DNA of 29,676 nt from JANXLS01 sp038227045. GTDB lineage: Bacteria; Planctomycetota; SZUA-567; H5-PLA8. The DNA is taken from contig JBBRQD010000072.1 in the NCBI GenBank assembly GCA_038227045.1, positions 1 to 29,676 on the forward strand, written 5' to 3'. A program made the translations under genes and the position numbers. Under the pieces are notes generated by a model. That model saw only the letters and a list, made by a program, of their open reading frames with translations. It was not told the origin of the DNA and did not search any database. Shown one piece after another: positions 6,896-13,821 of this stretch (the stretch's first letter is position 1; each line of letters starts with the position of its first letter).

Positions 6896-7576
6896 ATGGG
6901 TCAGAAAGTTCATCCCTACGGATTTCGAGTCGGCATCACACGGCCTTGGGTGTCGCGCTGGTATGCGCGCCGCAAAGACTATGGCACGTATGTGGTCGAA
7001 GACCAGAAGATCAAGAAGTTCATCAAGTCGCGCCTGAAGCAGGCGGGGCTGAGCAAGATTGAGATTGAACGAACGGGCGACGAAACGCGCGTCTTTCTGT
7101 TCACGTCGCGCCCCGGAGTCGTGATCGGCAAGAAGGGTTCCGAAATCGACAAGATTCGCGAAGAGCTGCAGAAGTTCTCGAAGGATGGATCGGGCAAAAA
7201 AGTCCAGGTCAACATCCGCGAAATCACCAAGCCGGAAATGGATGCGCAGTTGGTGGCGGAAGGCATCGCCGAACAGTTGTTGAAGCGCGCGTCGTTCCGC
7301 CGCGCGATGAAGAAAGCCGTGGAAGCCACGATGGGCCAGGGCGCGCTGGGCGTGAAAGTGATTGTGGCCGGGCGGTTGGGCGGCGCCGAAATCGCGCGCA
7401 CCGAACCGTACATGATCGGCTCCTTGCCGCTGCATACGCTGACGGCGGACGTGGAATACGGATTTGCGGAAGCGAACACGACGTACGGGGTGATTGGTGT
7501 GAAGCTGTGGATCTACAAGGGCAAGATCCAGAAACAGATTCAGACCATGGAAGCGCCGACGCCTTCTGAAAGCTAA
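6896..7576 (+). CDS. rpsC: Ribosomal protein S3 (uS3)
   Basis: The 226-residue product sits at the mRNA entry channel of the small subunit and has helicase-related function. The start MGQKVHPYGFRVGITRPW is the family hallmark. The KH domain shows the GKKGSEI loop (GxxG) near residues 82-88. The C-terminal domain contains GRLGGAEIARTEPY and GVIGVKLWIYKGKI. Length is typical. The upstream spacer consists of CTGAAAC/CTGGAAC words. Confidence 0.97.
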   Translation: MGQKVHPYGFRVGITRPWVSRWYARRKDYGTYVVEDQKIKKFIKSRLKQAGLSKIEIERTGDETRVFLFTSRPGVVIGKKGSEIDKIREELQKFSKDGSGKKVQVNIREITKPEMDAQLVAEGIAEQLLKRASFRRAMKKAVEATMGQGALGVKVIVAGRLGGAEIARTEPYMIGSLPLHTLTADVEYGFAEANTTYGVIGVKLWIYKGKIQKQIQTMEAPTPSES

Positions 7577-7626
7577 GAGTAAAAGCGTAACTGAATATTC
7601 GATTGTGATTTGAAACGGAGTCTGCC

Positions 7627-8046
7627 ATGTCGTTGATGCCAAAAAGAGTCAAATATCGCAAGAGCCAGCGCGGCCGAATTCGCGGCAACGCGACGGCCGG
7701 AAATTATGTGGCCTTTGGCGATTACGGGATTCAATCCACGGAGCCGGGCTGGCTGACGGCGCAGCAGTTGGAAGCGGCGCGCGTGGTGTTGTCGCGTTCG
7801 CTGGGCAACGAAGGCCGGTACTGGTGCCGGGTCTTTCCGCACAAGTCGGTGACCGCGATCGCCGCCGAAACGCGCATGGGCAAAGGCAAGGGCGAAATCG
7901 AATATTGGGCGGTCGTGATCAAGCCCGGCACGGTGCTCTTCGAAGTGGCTGGAATTCCGGAAACGGCGGCTCGCGAAGCGTTCCGGTTGCAGTCCGGCAA
8001 ACTGCCGTTCCGCATGAAGTTCTTGAAACGGCGCGCGGAGTTCTAA
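7627..8046 (+). CDS. rplP: Ribosomal protein L16 (uL16)
   Basis: The 139-residue product binds near the A-site tRNA elbow and 5S rRNA. The ATG at 7627 lies 7 nt after GGAG (7616-7619). Signature segments are MPKRVKYRKSQRGRIRGNA, FGDYGIQSTEPGWLT and ETRMGKGKGEIEYW, with a normal C-terminal helix (AAREAFRLQSGKLPFRMKF). No extension is present, in contrast to many neighbours. Confidence 0.97.
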   Translation: MSLMPKRVKYRKSQRGRIRGNATAGNYVAFGDYGIQSTEPGWLTAQQLEAARVVLSRSLGNEGRYWCRVFPHKSVTAIAAETRMGKGKGEIEYWAVVIKPGTVLFEVAGIPETAAREAFRLQSGKLPFRMKFLKRRAEF

Positions 8047-8071
8047 GTTTGACTGTCGCGTGAAACCTAAA

Positions 8072-8088
8072 GCAGGCGGGACGCCTGC
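8072..8088. repeat. Short palindrome GCAGGCG-type, copy 1
   Basis: GCAGGCGGGACGCCTGC is a 7-bp perfect stem with a 3-nt loop, followed by ACCACG. A second copy differing at one loop base is at 10783-10799, in another spacer of the same operon. This fits a small dispersed palindrome family. Confidence 0.8.
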
Positions 8089-8128
8089 ACCACGAAAACA
8101 AAGATTGAGATTGAAGAGGTAAGGAACG

Positions 8129-8623
8129 ATGGCCGCGATTATAGCGAAAACACTGCGCGAGAAGACGGATGGGGAGCTGCAGGACCAATTGGTTCTGGAA
8201 AAGAAGAAGCTCTTCGACGGAATCGTCAAAAGCTCGTCGGGCGAATCGATCAAGGCGCACGACAAGCGCGAAGGCAAGCGGCTGGTCGCTCGCATTCAGA
8301 CGATTTTGAGCGAACGGGCGAAGCGCCAGGAATTGGACGCGAAGATCAAGGATTTGACGCCGAAGGCCGCGAAGGCATCGCCGGAATTCCTGAAGCTGAC
8401 GAAGTCGGTGGACGAGCGTGCGGCGGCGATCAAGAGCGAATTGGCCAAGGAAGAAGGCAAGCGCAAGGTCAAGCCGATGCTCAAAAGGATCCGGACGCGG
8501 CACTTCTATCCGGAAGATTTGAACGGCAACGGTGGCGCGAACCGCAACGCGGTGCGTCTGGCGGAAGCCAAGCGCGTGCGCCATGGTCTGGAACGCGAAG
8601 ATATGGGGCATAAAAACGGTTGA
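8129..8623 (+). CDS. rpmC: Ribosomal protein L29 (uL29), strongly extended
   Basis: The position between rplP and rpsQ and the N-terminal two-helix region (about residues 8-66: LREKTDGELQDQLVLEKKKL, then EGKRLVARIQTILSER) identify L29, which lies near the exit tunnel and helps dock SRP and trigger factor. The family is normally 60-75 residues; this one is 164. The extra part is a helical, charged stretch (about 67-120) and a basic end (IRTRHFYPEDLNGNGG... to EREDMGHKNG) that I do not recognise. The ATG at 8129 follows AAGGA closely. The frame shows no sign of a fused known domain. Confidence 0.85.
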   Translation: MAAIIAKTLREKTDGELQDQLVLEKKKLFDGIVKSSSGESIKAHDKREGKRLVARIQTILSERAKRQELDAKIKDLTPKAAKASPEFLKLTKSVDERAAAIKSELAKEEGKRKVKPMLKRIRTRHFYPEDLNGNGGANRNAVRLAEAKRVRHGLEREDMGHKNG

Positions 8624-8733
8624 AGGTTTAGAAGGTTGAAGGGTGAAAGTTTAGCAGGGCAGAGAATGGTTGCGCGCACTGTATGGCGCGCATGAGAACA
8701 TTGAAATTCGACAGTCAACGATGGGAATGAACC

Positions 8734-9123
8734 ATGGCGGAAGTAGCGGAACACAAAGTTGAAGCGGCGAAGGCCGGCGAATCGCACGAATCTCATGGGG
8801 GCCGGCGCTCCGAAGAGGGCATCGTGATCAGCGATGTTCGCGAGAAGACGATCACGGTTGAAATCAAGCGCCTGGTCAAGCATGCGCGCTACGGCAAATA
8901 CATTTTCCGGTCGACGAATCTGCACGCGCACGACGAGAAGAACGAAGCGCGCAAGGGCGACCGCGTCGAAATCATGGAGACGCGCCCAATCTCCAAGCAG
9001 AAGCGCTGGCGACTGGTGAAGATCATCGAACGCGCGGCGATTCTGGGCCAATTGGACATCAAGGAAGTGGTAGTCGCCGCGCCGAAGGCACCAGTGGTGC
9101 CTGCCGAAGCGCCTAAGGCGTAA
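8734..9123 (+). CDS. rpsQ: Ribosomal protein S17 (uS17)
   Basis: The 129-residue product is a primary 16S rRNA binder with an OB fold, usually 80-90 residues long. The core lies at about residues 28-105: EGIVISDVREKTITVEIKRL, HARYGKYIFRSTNLHAHDEK, RKGDRVEIMETRPISKQKRW. An N-terminal stretch of about 25 residues (Glu/His/Gly-rich) and a C-terminal Pro/Ala/Val tail (APKAPVVPAEAPKA) are extra. The ATG at 8734 has only a weak upstream GGGAATG. Confidence 0.96.
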   Translation: MAEVAEHKVEAAKAGESHESHGGRRSEEGIVISDVREKTITVEIKRLVKHARYGKYIFRSTNLHAHDEKNEARKGDRVEIMETRPISKQKRWRLVKIIERAAILGQLDIKEVVVAAPKAPVVPAEAPKA

Positions 9124-9181
9124 CGACGGTTTTTAGGAATTCAACGAACGCGACTGAACAGGACAGGAAGGCACTAGAGAG

Positions 9182-9571
9182 ATGATTCAACATCACACAG
9201 AGCTCGTCGTATGCGACAACACCGGAGCGCGGACCGCGGTCTGCATCAAGGTGCTGGGCGGCACGCACCGGCGCTATGCGTCGGTCGGCGACATTATCGT
9301 CGCGGCGGTTAAAAAAGTTCAGCCGGGCAGCGAGTTCATGACGACCAGCAAGAAGGACAAAAAGAAGCTGGTGGTGAAGGGCGTGGTGGTGCGGACACGC
9401 AAAGCGGTCAAGCGCGCGGACGGATCGTCGGTGCGTTTCGACAACAATGCGATCGTGCTGATCACGCCTGAAAAAGAACCGCGCGGCACGCGCATCTTTG
9501 GACCGGTGGCGCGCGAACTGCGTTCAAAGGGTTTCATGAAGATCGTGTCCCTGGCCGCGGAAGTCGTTTAG
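9182..9571 (+). CDS. rplN: Ribosomal protein L14 (uL14)
   Basis: The 129-residue product forms an intersubunit bridge and is the docking point for the silencing factor RsfS. The opening MIQHHTELVVCDNTGARTAV and the end RELRSKGFMKIVSLAAEVV are canonical. A short basic insertion around residues 55-63 (TSKKDKKKLVV) makes it slightly longer than the usual 122. The upstream purine-rich GGAAGG is at a loose distance. Confidence 0.97.
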   Translation: MIQHHTELVVCDNTGARTAVCIKVLGGTHRRYASVGDIIVAAVKKVQPGSEFMTTSKKDKKKLVVKGVVVRTRKAVKRADGSSVRFDNNAIVLITPEKEPRGTRIFGPVARELRSKGFMKIVSLAAEVV

Positions 9572-9663
9572 GACCGCGCTGGAAAAGGCCTTCGACACTG
9601 ACGAAGAAGGCCGACGGAAGCATTTAAGACGCAGGCGGAAGGAAAAGAAAAGGTACGTTGTAC

Positions 9664-10017
9664 ATGAAAAAAATTGCCAAAATCATCATGGTTAAGACGA
9701 AGATCTGCAAAGGCGACAAAGTCGTCATCATCAAGGGCGAAGGTTCGAATCTTGAAGATCAAGAGACGAAGAAGCCCCAGCTTTGCACGGTCCTCAAAGT
9801 CGATCGGATCAAGGGCACGGTGCTGCTGGATGTGCCGAAGGGCAAGAAGCGCGGCGAAAAGCTGACTCCGGTGCGCGGCGTGGAACAGTGGAAGACGGCG
9901 CGCTACAACCAGAAGACCGGCGAAGCGGGCGGTTTGAAGATCATGAAGCGCCCGATCCATATCTCGAATGTGAAGGTCGTCGAGAAGGCTCCGCCGCACG
10001 AGCATGCGACAAAGTAA
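9664..10017 (+). CDS. rplX: Ribosomal protein L24 (uL24)
   Basis: The 117-residue product is an assembly initiator for the large subunit. The KOW motif is clear (CKGDKVVIIKGEG), followed by the family end phrase MKRPIHISNVKVVE. Candidate starts are ATG 9664 and ATG 9688; 9664 is preferred because AAAAGG at 9648-9653 lies about 10 nt upstream. The spacer before it contains a CTTCG/CGAAG hairpin between GGCC words. Confidence 0.95.
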   Translation: MKKIAKIIMVKTKICKGDKVVIIKGEGSNLEDQETKKPQLCTVLKVDRIKGTVLLDVPKGKKRGEKLTPVRGVEQWKTARYNQKTGEAGGLKIMKRPIHISNVKVVEKAPPHEHATK

Positions 10018-10078
10018 ATCGTTGAACGTTTAATGTTCACAAGATTAATGAGTAACGACGAATTTAGGAAATGCAGTC

Positions 10079-10762
10079 ATGGCCGAAAAAGAAAAAGAAG
10101 AAAAGAAGCAGCCCGCTCCCGCGAAGAACAAGCCCGACGCCGCCAAGATCGAAAAGGCGAAGGCTGCTTCTAAGGGTCCGAAGGTTGAAGGCGGCGAACA
10201 GGTCGCGCCCAAGGTCATTCGCCTGCGCGATAAGTACCAGAAGGAAATCGTTCCGGCGCTGCAGACCAAGTTCAATTTCAAGAACGTCATGGCTGTGCCG
10301 AAATTGACCAAGGTTTGTTTGAACATGGGCTTCGGCAAGCCGGCGACGGACAACAACCCGAAGGTGGGCGAAGTGTGTCTGGCCGACATGACGCTGATCG
10401 CCGGTCAAAAAGCGGTTGGGACGATGTCGACGAAATCGGTGTCGAATTTCAAGCTGCGCGAGAACATGCTGATTGGATGCCGCGTGACGCTGCGCGGGCC
10501 GAAGATGTACGAATTCCTCGACCGCCTGTTCAACATCGCGCTGGCTCGCGTGCGCGATTTCCGCGGGATTTCGCCGCGCGCTTTCGACGGCCGCGGCAAT
10601 TATTCGCTGGGCTTGAAGGAACAGACGGTGTTCCCCGAAATCGAGACGGACAAGACGGACATCATTCACGGAATGGACATCACCATTTGCACGACGGCGA
10701 AGAAAGACGAACACGCGCTGGAGTTGCTGAAGGCGATGGGCTGTCCGTTCCGGGATCACTAA
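10079..10762 (+). CDS. rplE: Ribosomal protein L5 (uL5)
   Basis: The 227-residue product binds 5S rRNA in the central protuberance. The family body starts near residue 47 (IRLRDKYQKEIVPALQTKF) and includes VCLNMGFGKPATDN, LRGPKMYEFLDRLFNIAL, FDGRGNYSLGLKEQTVFPEI and the end MDITICTTAKKDEHALELL. About 45 N-terminal residues, rich in Lys, Glu and Ala, are additional to the usual 180. AGGAA lies upstream of ATG 10079. Confidence 0.97.
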   Translation: MAEKEKEEKKQPAPAKNKPDAAKIEKAKAASKGPKVEGGEQVAPKVIRLRDKYQKEIVPALQTKFNFKNVMAVPKLTKVCLNMGFGKPATDNNPKVGEVCLADMTLIAGQKAVGTMSTKSVSNFKLRENMLIGCRVTLRGPKMYEFLDRLFNIALARVRDFRGISPRAFDGRGNYSLGLKEQTVFPEIETDKTDIIHGMDITICTTAKKDEHALELLKAMGCPFRDH

Positions 10763-10782
10763 GAGATTGTTTTAAAGAAGGA

Positions 10783-10799
10783 GCAGGCGGAACGCCTGC
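10783..10799. repeat. Short palindrome GCAGGCG-type, copy 2
   Basis: GCAGGCGGAACGCCTGC differs from the copy at 8072-8088 by one loop base and is again followed by a GGCAC/ACCAC-like word. It occupies the rplE-rpsN spacer. Confidence 0.8.
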
Positions 10800-10839
10800 G
10801 GCACGGGACTTTAAAGAAGCGTTAGACGGAGAGAGATCG

Positions 10840-11025
10840 ATGGCGAGCCTACGTTGGGTGGTGAAGTGCAAAAAGAAGCCGAAGTTTTCGTCGCGGGCGT
10901 ACAACCGCTGCGAGCTGTGCGGCCGGTCGCGCGGGTATTACCGCAAGTTCAAGATTTGCCGTCTCTGCTTCCGCTCCCTGGCGCATAAGGGCGAACTGCC
11001 TGGCGTGAAGAAGTCGAGCTGGTAA
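10840..11025 (+). CDS. rpsN: Ribosomal protein S14, zinc-binding type (uS14)
   Basis: The 61-residue product carries two CxxC pairs (CELC at about residues 24-27 and CRLC at 40-43), the zinc ribbon of the short C+ form of S14. The helix SLAHKGELPGVKKSSW is the family end. The ATG at 10840 follows GGAGAGAG. A longer open frame enters this gene in phase from inside rplE and should not be read as a fusion, because it shadows rplE. Confidence 0.96.
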   Translation: MASLRWVVKCKKKPKFSSRAYNRCELCGRSRGYYRKFKICRLCFRSLAHKGELPGVKKSSW

Positions 11026-11197
11026 ACGGCGAACAGCCGGCGAACGTTCACCGTGAATAGTGTGAATGTTTTTGGAACACCATTTTGGATCGAGAGCCTC
11101 CGCGTTGCGCTGGTCGCGCGATGCAAATGAGATTGCAGGATAAACAGAACGTGCACCGTTCACGTGTAATCTGTAGCGTTTAACGAAGGAAGAAAAC

Positions 11198-11605
11198 ATG
11201 CCAGTTACCGATCCGATCGCCGATATGTTGACACGCATCCGCAACGCGGTTCATTTGCGCCGCGAAGCGGTCAACGTGCGCAGTTCGAAGATCGTCATCT
11301 TGATCGCCGAGGCGCTCAAGCGCGAAGGGTTCATTTCGAACTTCGAGATTGTCAAGAATCCGAAGACGCCCGCGCAGAACGACCTGAAGCTGTTGCTGAA
11401 GTACGGCCGCGCGGGCGAACAGGTGATCAACCTGATCGAGCGCGTGAGCACGCCGGGGCGGCGGGTCTACGCGCAGATGGAGTCGCTGAAGCCAGTCTTG
11501 CGCGGCATGGGCTGCCAGATTCTGACGACGTCGAAGGGCGTGCTCTCCGACAAGGAAGCGCGGGCCGCGAATGTGGGCGGCGAAATTTTGGTCAAAGTAT
11601 ATTAA
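11198..11605 (+). CDS. rpsH: Ribosomal protein S8 (uS8)
   Basis: The 135-residue product is a primary binder of 16S helix 21 and the autoregulator of the spc operon in E. coli. Signatures are DPIADMLTRIRNAVHLRREA at the start and STPGRRVY...GILTTSKGVLS-type wording near the end (here QILTTSKGVLSDKEARAANV), with the terminal VGGEILVKVY. The ATG at 11198 follows GAAGGA. The 172-bp spacer upstream contains repeated GTTCACCGT/CACCGTTCAC words that could fold and could be an S8 target, but no clear helix-21 mimic was recognised. Confidence 0.97.
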   Translation: MPVTDPIADMLTRIRNAVHLRREAVNVRSSKIVILIAEALKREGFISNFEIVKNPKTPAQNDLKLLLKYGRAGEQVINLIERVSTPGRRVYAQMESLKPVLRGMGCQILTTSKGVLSDKEARAANVGGEILVKVY

Positions 11606-11656
11606 CGCCTATTTGCAGTTGCCGGATTTTTGACGTAGAAACAGGAGTGTAGCATA

Positions 11657-12223
11657 ATGTCGCGAATCGGTAAACAGCCCGTGGCCATCCCGGCCGGAGT
11701 CGAAGTCAAGGTCGAAGGCCAGGTCGTCACCGTCAAGGGGCCGAAGGGCACGCTCAAGCAGGAATTGACGGGCGCCATCAGCGCGGAAGTGGACACGGCC
11801 ACGAAGGAAGTGAAGTTCGCGCGCGGCAGCGAGTTGCGCATCGACCGCGCCAAGCACGGCCTGTACCGCTCGATCGTCAACAACATGATCGAAGGGGTGA
11901 CCAAAGGCTACGCGAAGAACCTGGAAATTCAGGGCGTCGGTTATCGCGCGGAACTGTCCAGCGACAAGAAGAAGCTGCGCTTGTTCGTGGGCTACAACAC
12001 CAAGATTCCCGAAATCTACAGCATTCCCGAAGGCGTGAAAGTGACGCTCGCGGTGCCGACGCAGATCAGCATTGAAGGCATCGACAAGCAACTGGTTGGA
12101 CAGGTTGCGGCATCGATTCGCCTGGTGCGAACGCCGGATGTGTACAAAGGTAAGGGCATTCGCTACGCCGGTGAAGTCGTCCGCAAATTGCCGGGCAAGA
12201 CGGTGGCGGCGACAGGGAAATAA
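11657..12223 (+). CDS. rplF: Ribosomal protein L6 (uL6)
   Basis: The 188-residue product binds near the sarcin-ricin loop. MSRIGKQPVAIPAGVEVKVE, VKGPKGTLKQEL, EIQGVGYRAELSSDKKKL and the end signature VYKGKGIRYAGEVVRKLPGK are intact. AGGAG at about 11643-11647 precedes the ATG. Length is near the norm. Confidence 0.97.
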   Translation: MSRIGKQPVAIPAGVEVKVEGQVVTVKGPKGTLKQELTGAISAEVDTATKEVKFARGSELRIDRAKHGLYRSIVNNMIEGVTKGYAKNLEIQGVGYRAELSSDKKKLRLFVGYNTKIPEIYSIPEGVKVTLAVPTQISIEGIDKQLVGQVAASIRLVRTPDVYKGKGIRYAGEVVRKLPGKTVAATGK

Positions 12224-12230
12224 GATTGTT

Positions 12231-12280
12231 CGGAGTTCAGCCTTTAGGCTGGCAGAAGACAGCCTAAAGGCTGAACTCCG
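12231..12280. repeat. Perfect 21-bp inverted repeat between rplF and rplR
   Basis: Arms 12231-12251 and 12260-12280 are perfect reverse complements around an 8-nt loop, with a nested GCCTTTAGGC palindrome in each arm. A GGGTTTTT run follows at about 12284-12290. The loop-and-tail arrangement could end some transcripts, but the T-run is six bases away from the stem, so a dispersed palindrome is the better description. Confidence 0.88.
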
Positions 12281-12398
12281 AGCGGGTTTTTCGTGCGGCT
12301 TGCGGGATCTCCGGCCTGTGCCGGATTCCGAAAAACGCAGGCTGAGTGGCCAGACAAAAGACGGCGCGAAAGCGCGGCATGAATGAGGATGAACGGTC

Positions 12399-12761
12399 AT
12401 GAGCAAGGTATCGAGATCGGAACGCCGGGTACGCAAACATGTTCGTGTGCGCAAAAAGGTCGCGGGCACGGCGCAGAAGCCGCGGTTGAATGTGTACCGC
12501 AGTTCCAAGCATATTTACGCGCAACTGGTTGACGACGACAAAGGCGCGACGCTGGCGTCGGCTTCGTCGCTCAGCAAGGATTTGGACGGCTTAAAGACCG
12601 GCGCGAACAAGCAGGCAGCTCGCGAAGTCGGCAAGCTGATCGCAAAGATTGCGAAAGACAAGAAGATTGAGAAAGCGGTGTTTGACCGCGGCGGCTATCT
12701 GTATCACGGCCGCATCAAGGAATTGGCGGAAGGCGCGCGTGAAGGCGGATTGAAATTCTAA
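12399..12761 (+). CDS. rplR: Ribosomal protein L18 (uL18)
   Basis: The 120-residue product binds 5S rRNA with L5. It shows RVRKHVRVRKKVAGTAQKPR, LNVYRSSKHIYAQLVDDDKG and the terminal FDRGGYLYHGRIKELAEGAR, all canonical. Length is normal. The ATG at 12399 has a weak AGGATG upstream. The spacer to rplF is mostly inverted repeat and GC-rich filler. Confidence 0.97.
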   Translation: MSKVSRSERRVRKHVRVRKKVAGTAQKPRLNVYRSSKHIYAQLVDDDKGATLASASSLSKDLDGLKTGANKQAAREVGKLIAKIAKDKKIEKAVFDRGGYLYHGRIKELAEGAREGGLKF

Positions 12762-12767
12762 AACACC

Positions 12768-12786
12768 GCCGGCGTCTTGCGCCGGC
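12768..12786. repeat. Hairpin between rplR and rpsE
   Basis: GCCGGCG (12768-12774) and CGCCGGC (12780-12786) pair perfectly around a 5-nt loop. No T-run follows. Further GCCGGC words follow at about 12800-12806. Confidence 0.75.
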
Positions 12787-12848
12787 CCGATACGAAACTT
12801 GCCGGCCGCAATCGAAAGATGGGCCGGGGGTAAAAAGCGGAGATAGAC

Positions 12849-13640
12849 GTGGCAAACGAACGAATTGAAGCGGCAGGATTGAACCTCGAAGAGCGCGTGA
12901 TCGATATCTGGCGTTGCGCCACGGTGGTGAAGGGCGGAAAGCGCTTTTCGTTCGCCGTGATGTCGGTCATCGGCAACGGAGCCGGCATCGTTGGCGTGGG
13001 CTATGGCAAGGCGCGCGAGGTGCCGAATGCGATCGAGAAGTCGGTGAAGGACGCGAAGAAGAATCTGCTGCGCGTCTCGACATTCGGCAGCACGATCCCG
13101 CACGAAGTCCGCGGCAGTTACGGCGCGTCGACGGTGGTGATGTTTCCGGCTCTGCCGGGTACCGGCGTTATCGCCGGACAGGCGGTGCGGGCGGTGCTGG
13201 AATGCATTGGCGTCCACGACGTGTTGTCGAAGTCGGTGGGCGGATCGAACAACAAGAAGAATCTGGTCAAGGCCGCACTTGAATGCCTGCTGCAATTGCG
13301 CAACCGTGAAACGGTCGCGGCGTTGCGCGGCGTGGAAATTGCGCCGGACGCCTTGCTGGCGGCAAGCCTGACGGCGGCCAAGCCGAAGCCCCGCTTTGAA
13401 CGCGAAGAACGCGGCGGCGGACGTGGCGGCCCCGGACGCGGTGGTCCTGGCGGCGGGCGCGGCGGTCCTGGCGGCGGACGCGGCGGCGGTGGTGGTGGAC
13501 GCGGTGGTGGCGGCGATCGCGGCGGCAGTGGTGGCGGACATGGCGGATCGAGCGGCACGAGTGCTTCGGTTGCAGCCGCTCCGGCAGCACCCGCGGAAGC
13601 CAAGGCCGTGGAAGCTCCGGCAGCCGACGCGAAGCCGTAG
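12849..13640 (+). CDS. rpsE: Ribosomal protein S5 (uS5) with RGG-rich C-terminal tail
   Basis: The 263-residue product has a normal S5 body in residues 1-172: LEERVIDIWRCATVVKGGKR (double-stranded RNA-binding-like domain), GYGKAREVPNAIEKSV and the GSNNKKNLVKAALECLLQL helix. S5 helps decoding accuracy and mRNA entry. The start is GTG at 12849, six nt after GGAG (12839-12842). Residues about 188-232 are almost only Gly and Arg in GGR/RGG units, followed by an Ala/Pro/Glu tail (AAPAAPAEAKAVEAPAADA). S5 is usually about 165 residues, so roughly 90 are added. RGG runs usually bind RNA in other proteins; such a role here is inferred. Confidence 0.95.
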   Translation: MANERIEAAGLNLEERVIDIWRCATVVKGGKRFSFAVMSVIGNGAGIVGVGYGKAREVPNAIEKSVKDAKKNLLRVSTFGSTIPHEVRGSYGASTVVMFPALPGTGVIAGQAVRAVLECIGVHDVLSKSVGGSNNKKNLVKAALECLLQLRNRETVAALRGVEIAPDALLAASLTAAKPKPRFEREERGGGRGGPGRGGPGGGRGGPGGGRGGGGGGRGGGGDRGGSGGGHGGSSGTSASVAAAPAAPAEAKAVEAPAADAKP

Positions 13641-13673
13641 TATTGCGCAGCGAAAAAATGGGATTGAAGACAG

Positions 13674-13797
13674 GACGGCTCGGAGAGCCGTCTTACTATT
13701 AGTTGGCGGAGACCGCAATGATGTGCCGCGGCTCTTGCTCAGGCGAGGGAACGAAGTTTAGATTCGTTCCCGCACAAGCGGCTGGACATGGCTTGTG
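13674..13797. repeat. Three consecutive hairpins in the rpsE-rplO spacer
   Basis: GACGGCTC/GAGCCGTC (13674-13692, 3-nt loop), GGGAACGAA/TTCGTTCCC (13747-13771, 7-nt loop) and CACAAGC/GCTTGTG (13773-13797) are each perfect stems. They occupy the place where rpmD (L30) stands in many bacteria; no L30-like frame was found there. None ends in a T-run. Confidence 0.8.
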
Positions 13798-13821
13798 TCA
13801 CGATTCGAGAGGTTTTTAAAG

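Noticed and set aside
6728..7642. Minus-strand open frame of 304 codons opposite rpsC
   Set aside because: It is a complement shadow of rpsC and the rplV end, with His/Arg/Phe-rich composition and no motif.
10315..11025. Apparent fusion ending in S14
   Set aside because: The upstream two thirds is rplE read in the wrong frame; rpsN has its own ATG and ribosome binding site at 10840.
11026..11197. S8-binding site in the rpsN-rpsH spacer
   Set aside because: Some GTTCACC/CACCGTTCAC words can pair, but no structure resembling the S8 site of 16S helix 21 could be made by eye, so it is not listed as a feature.
12231..12290. Terminator between rplF and rplR
   Set aside because: The stem is strong but the T-run is displaced from it, and the next gene is an essential operon member. 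It is treated as a dispersed palindrome.
13118..13603. Pro-rich minus-strand frame opposite the S5 tail
   Set aside because: The poly-Pro run is the complement of Gly/Arg codons in rpsE; no independent evidence.
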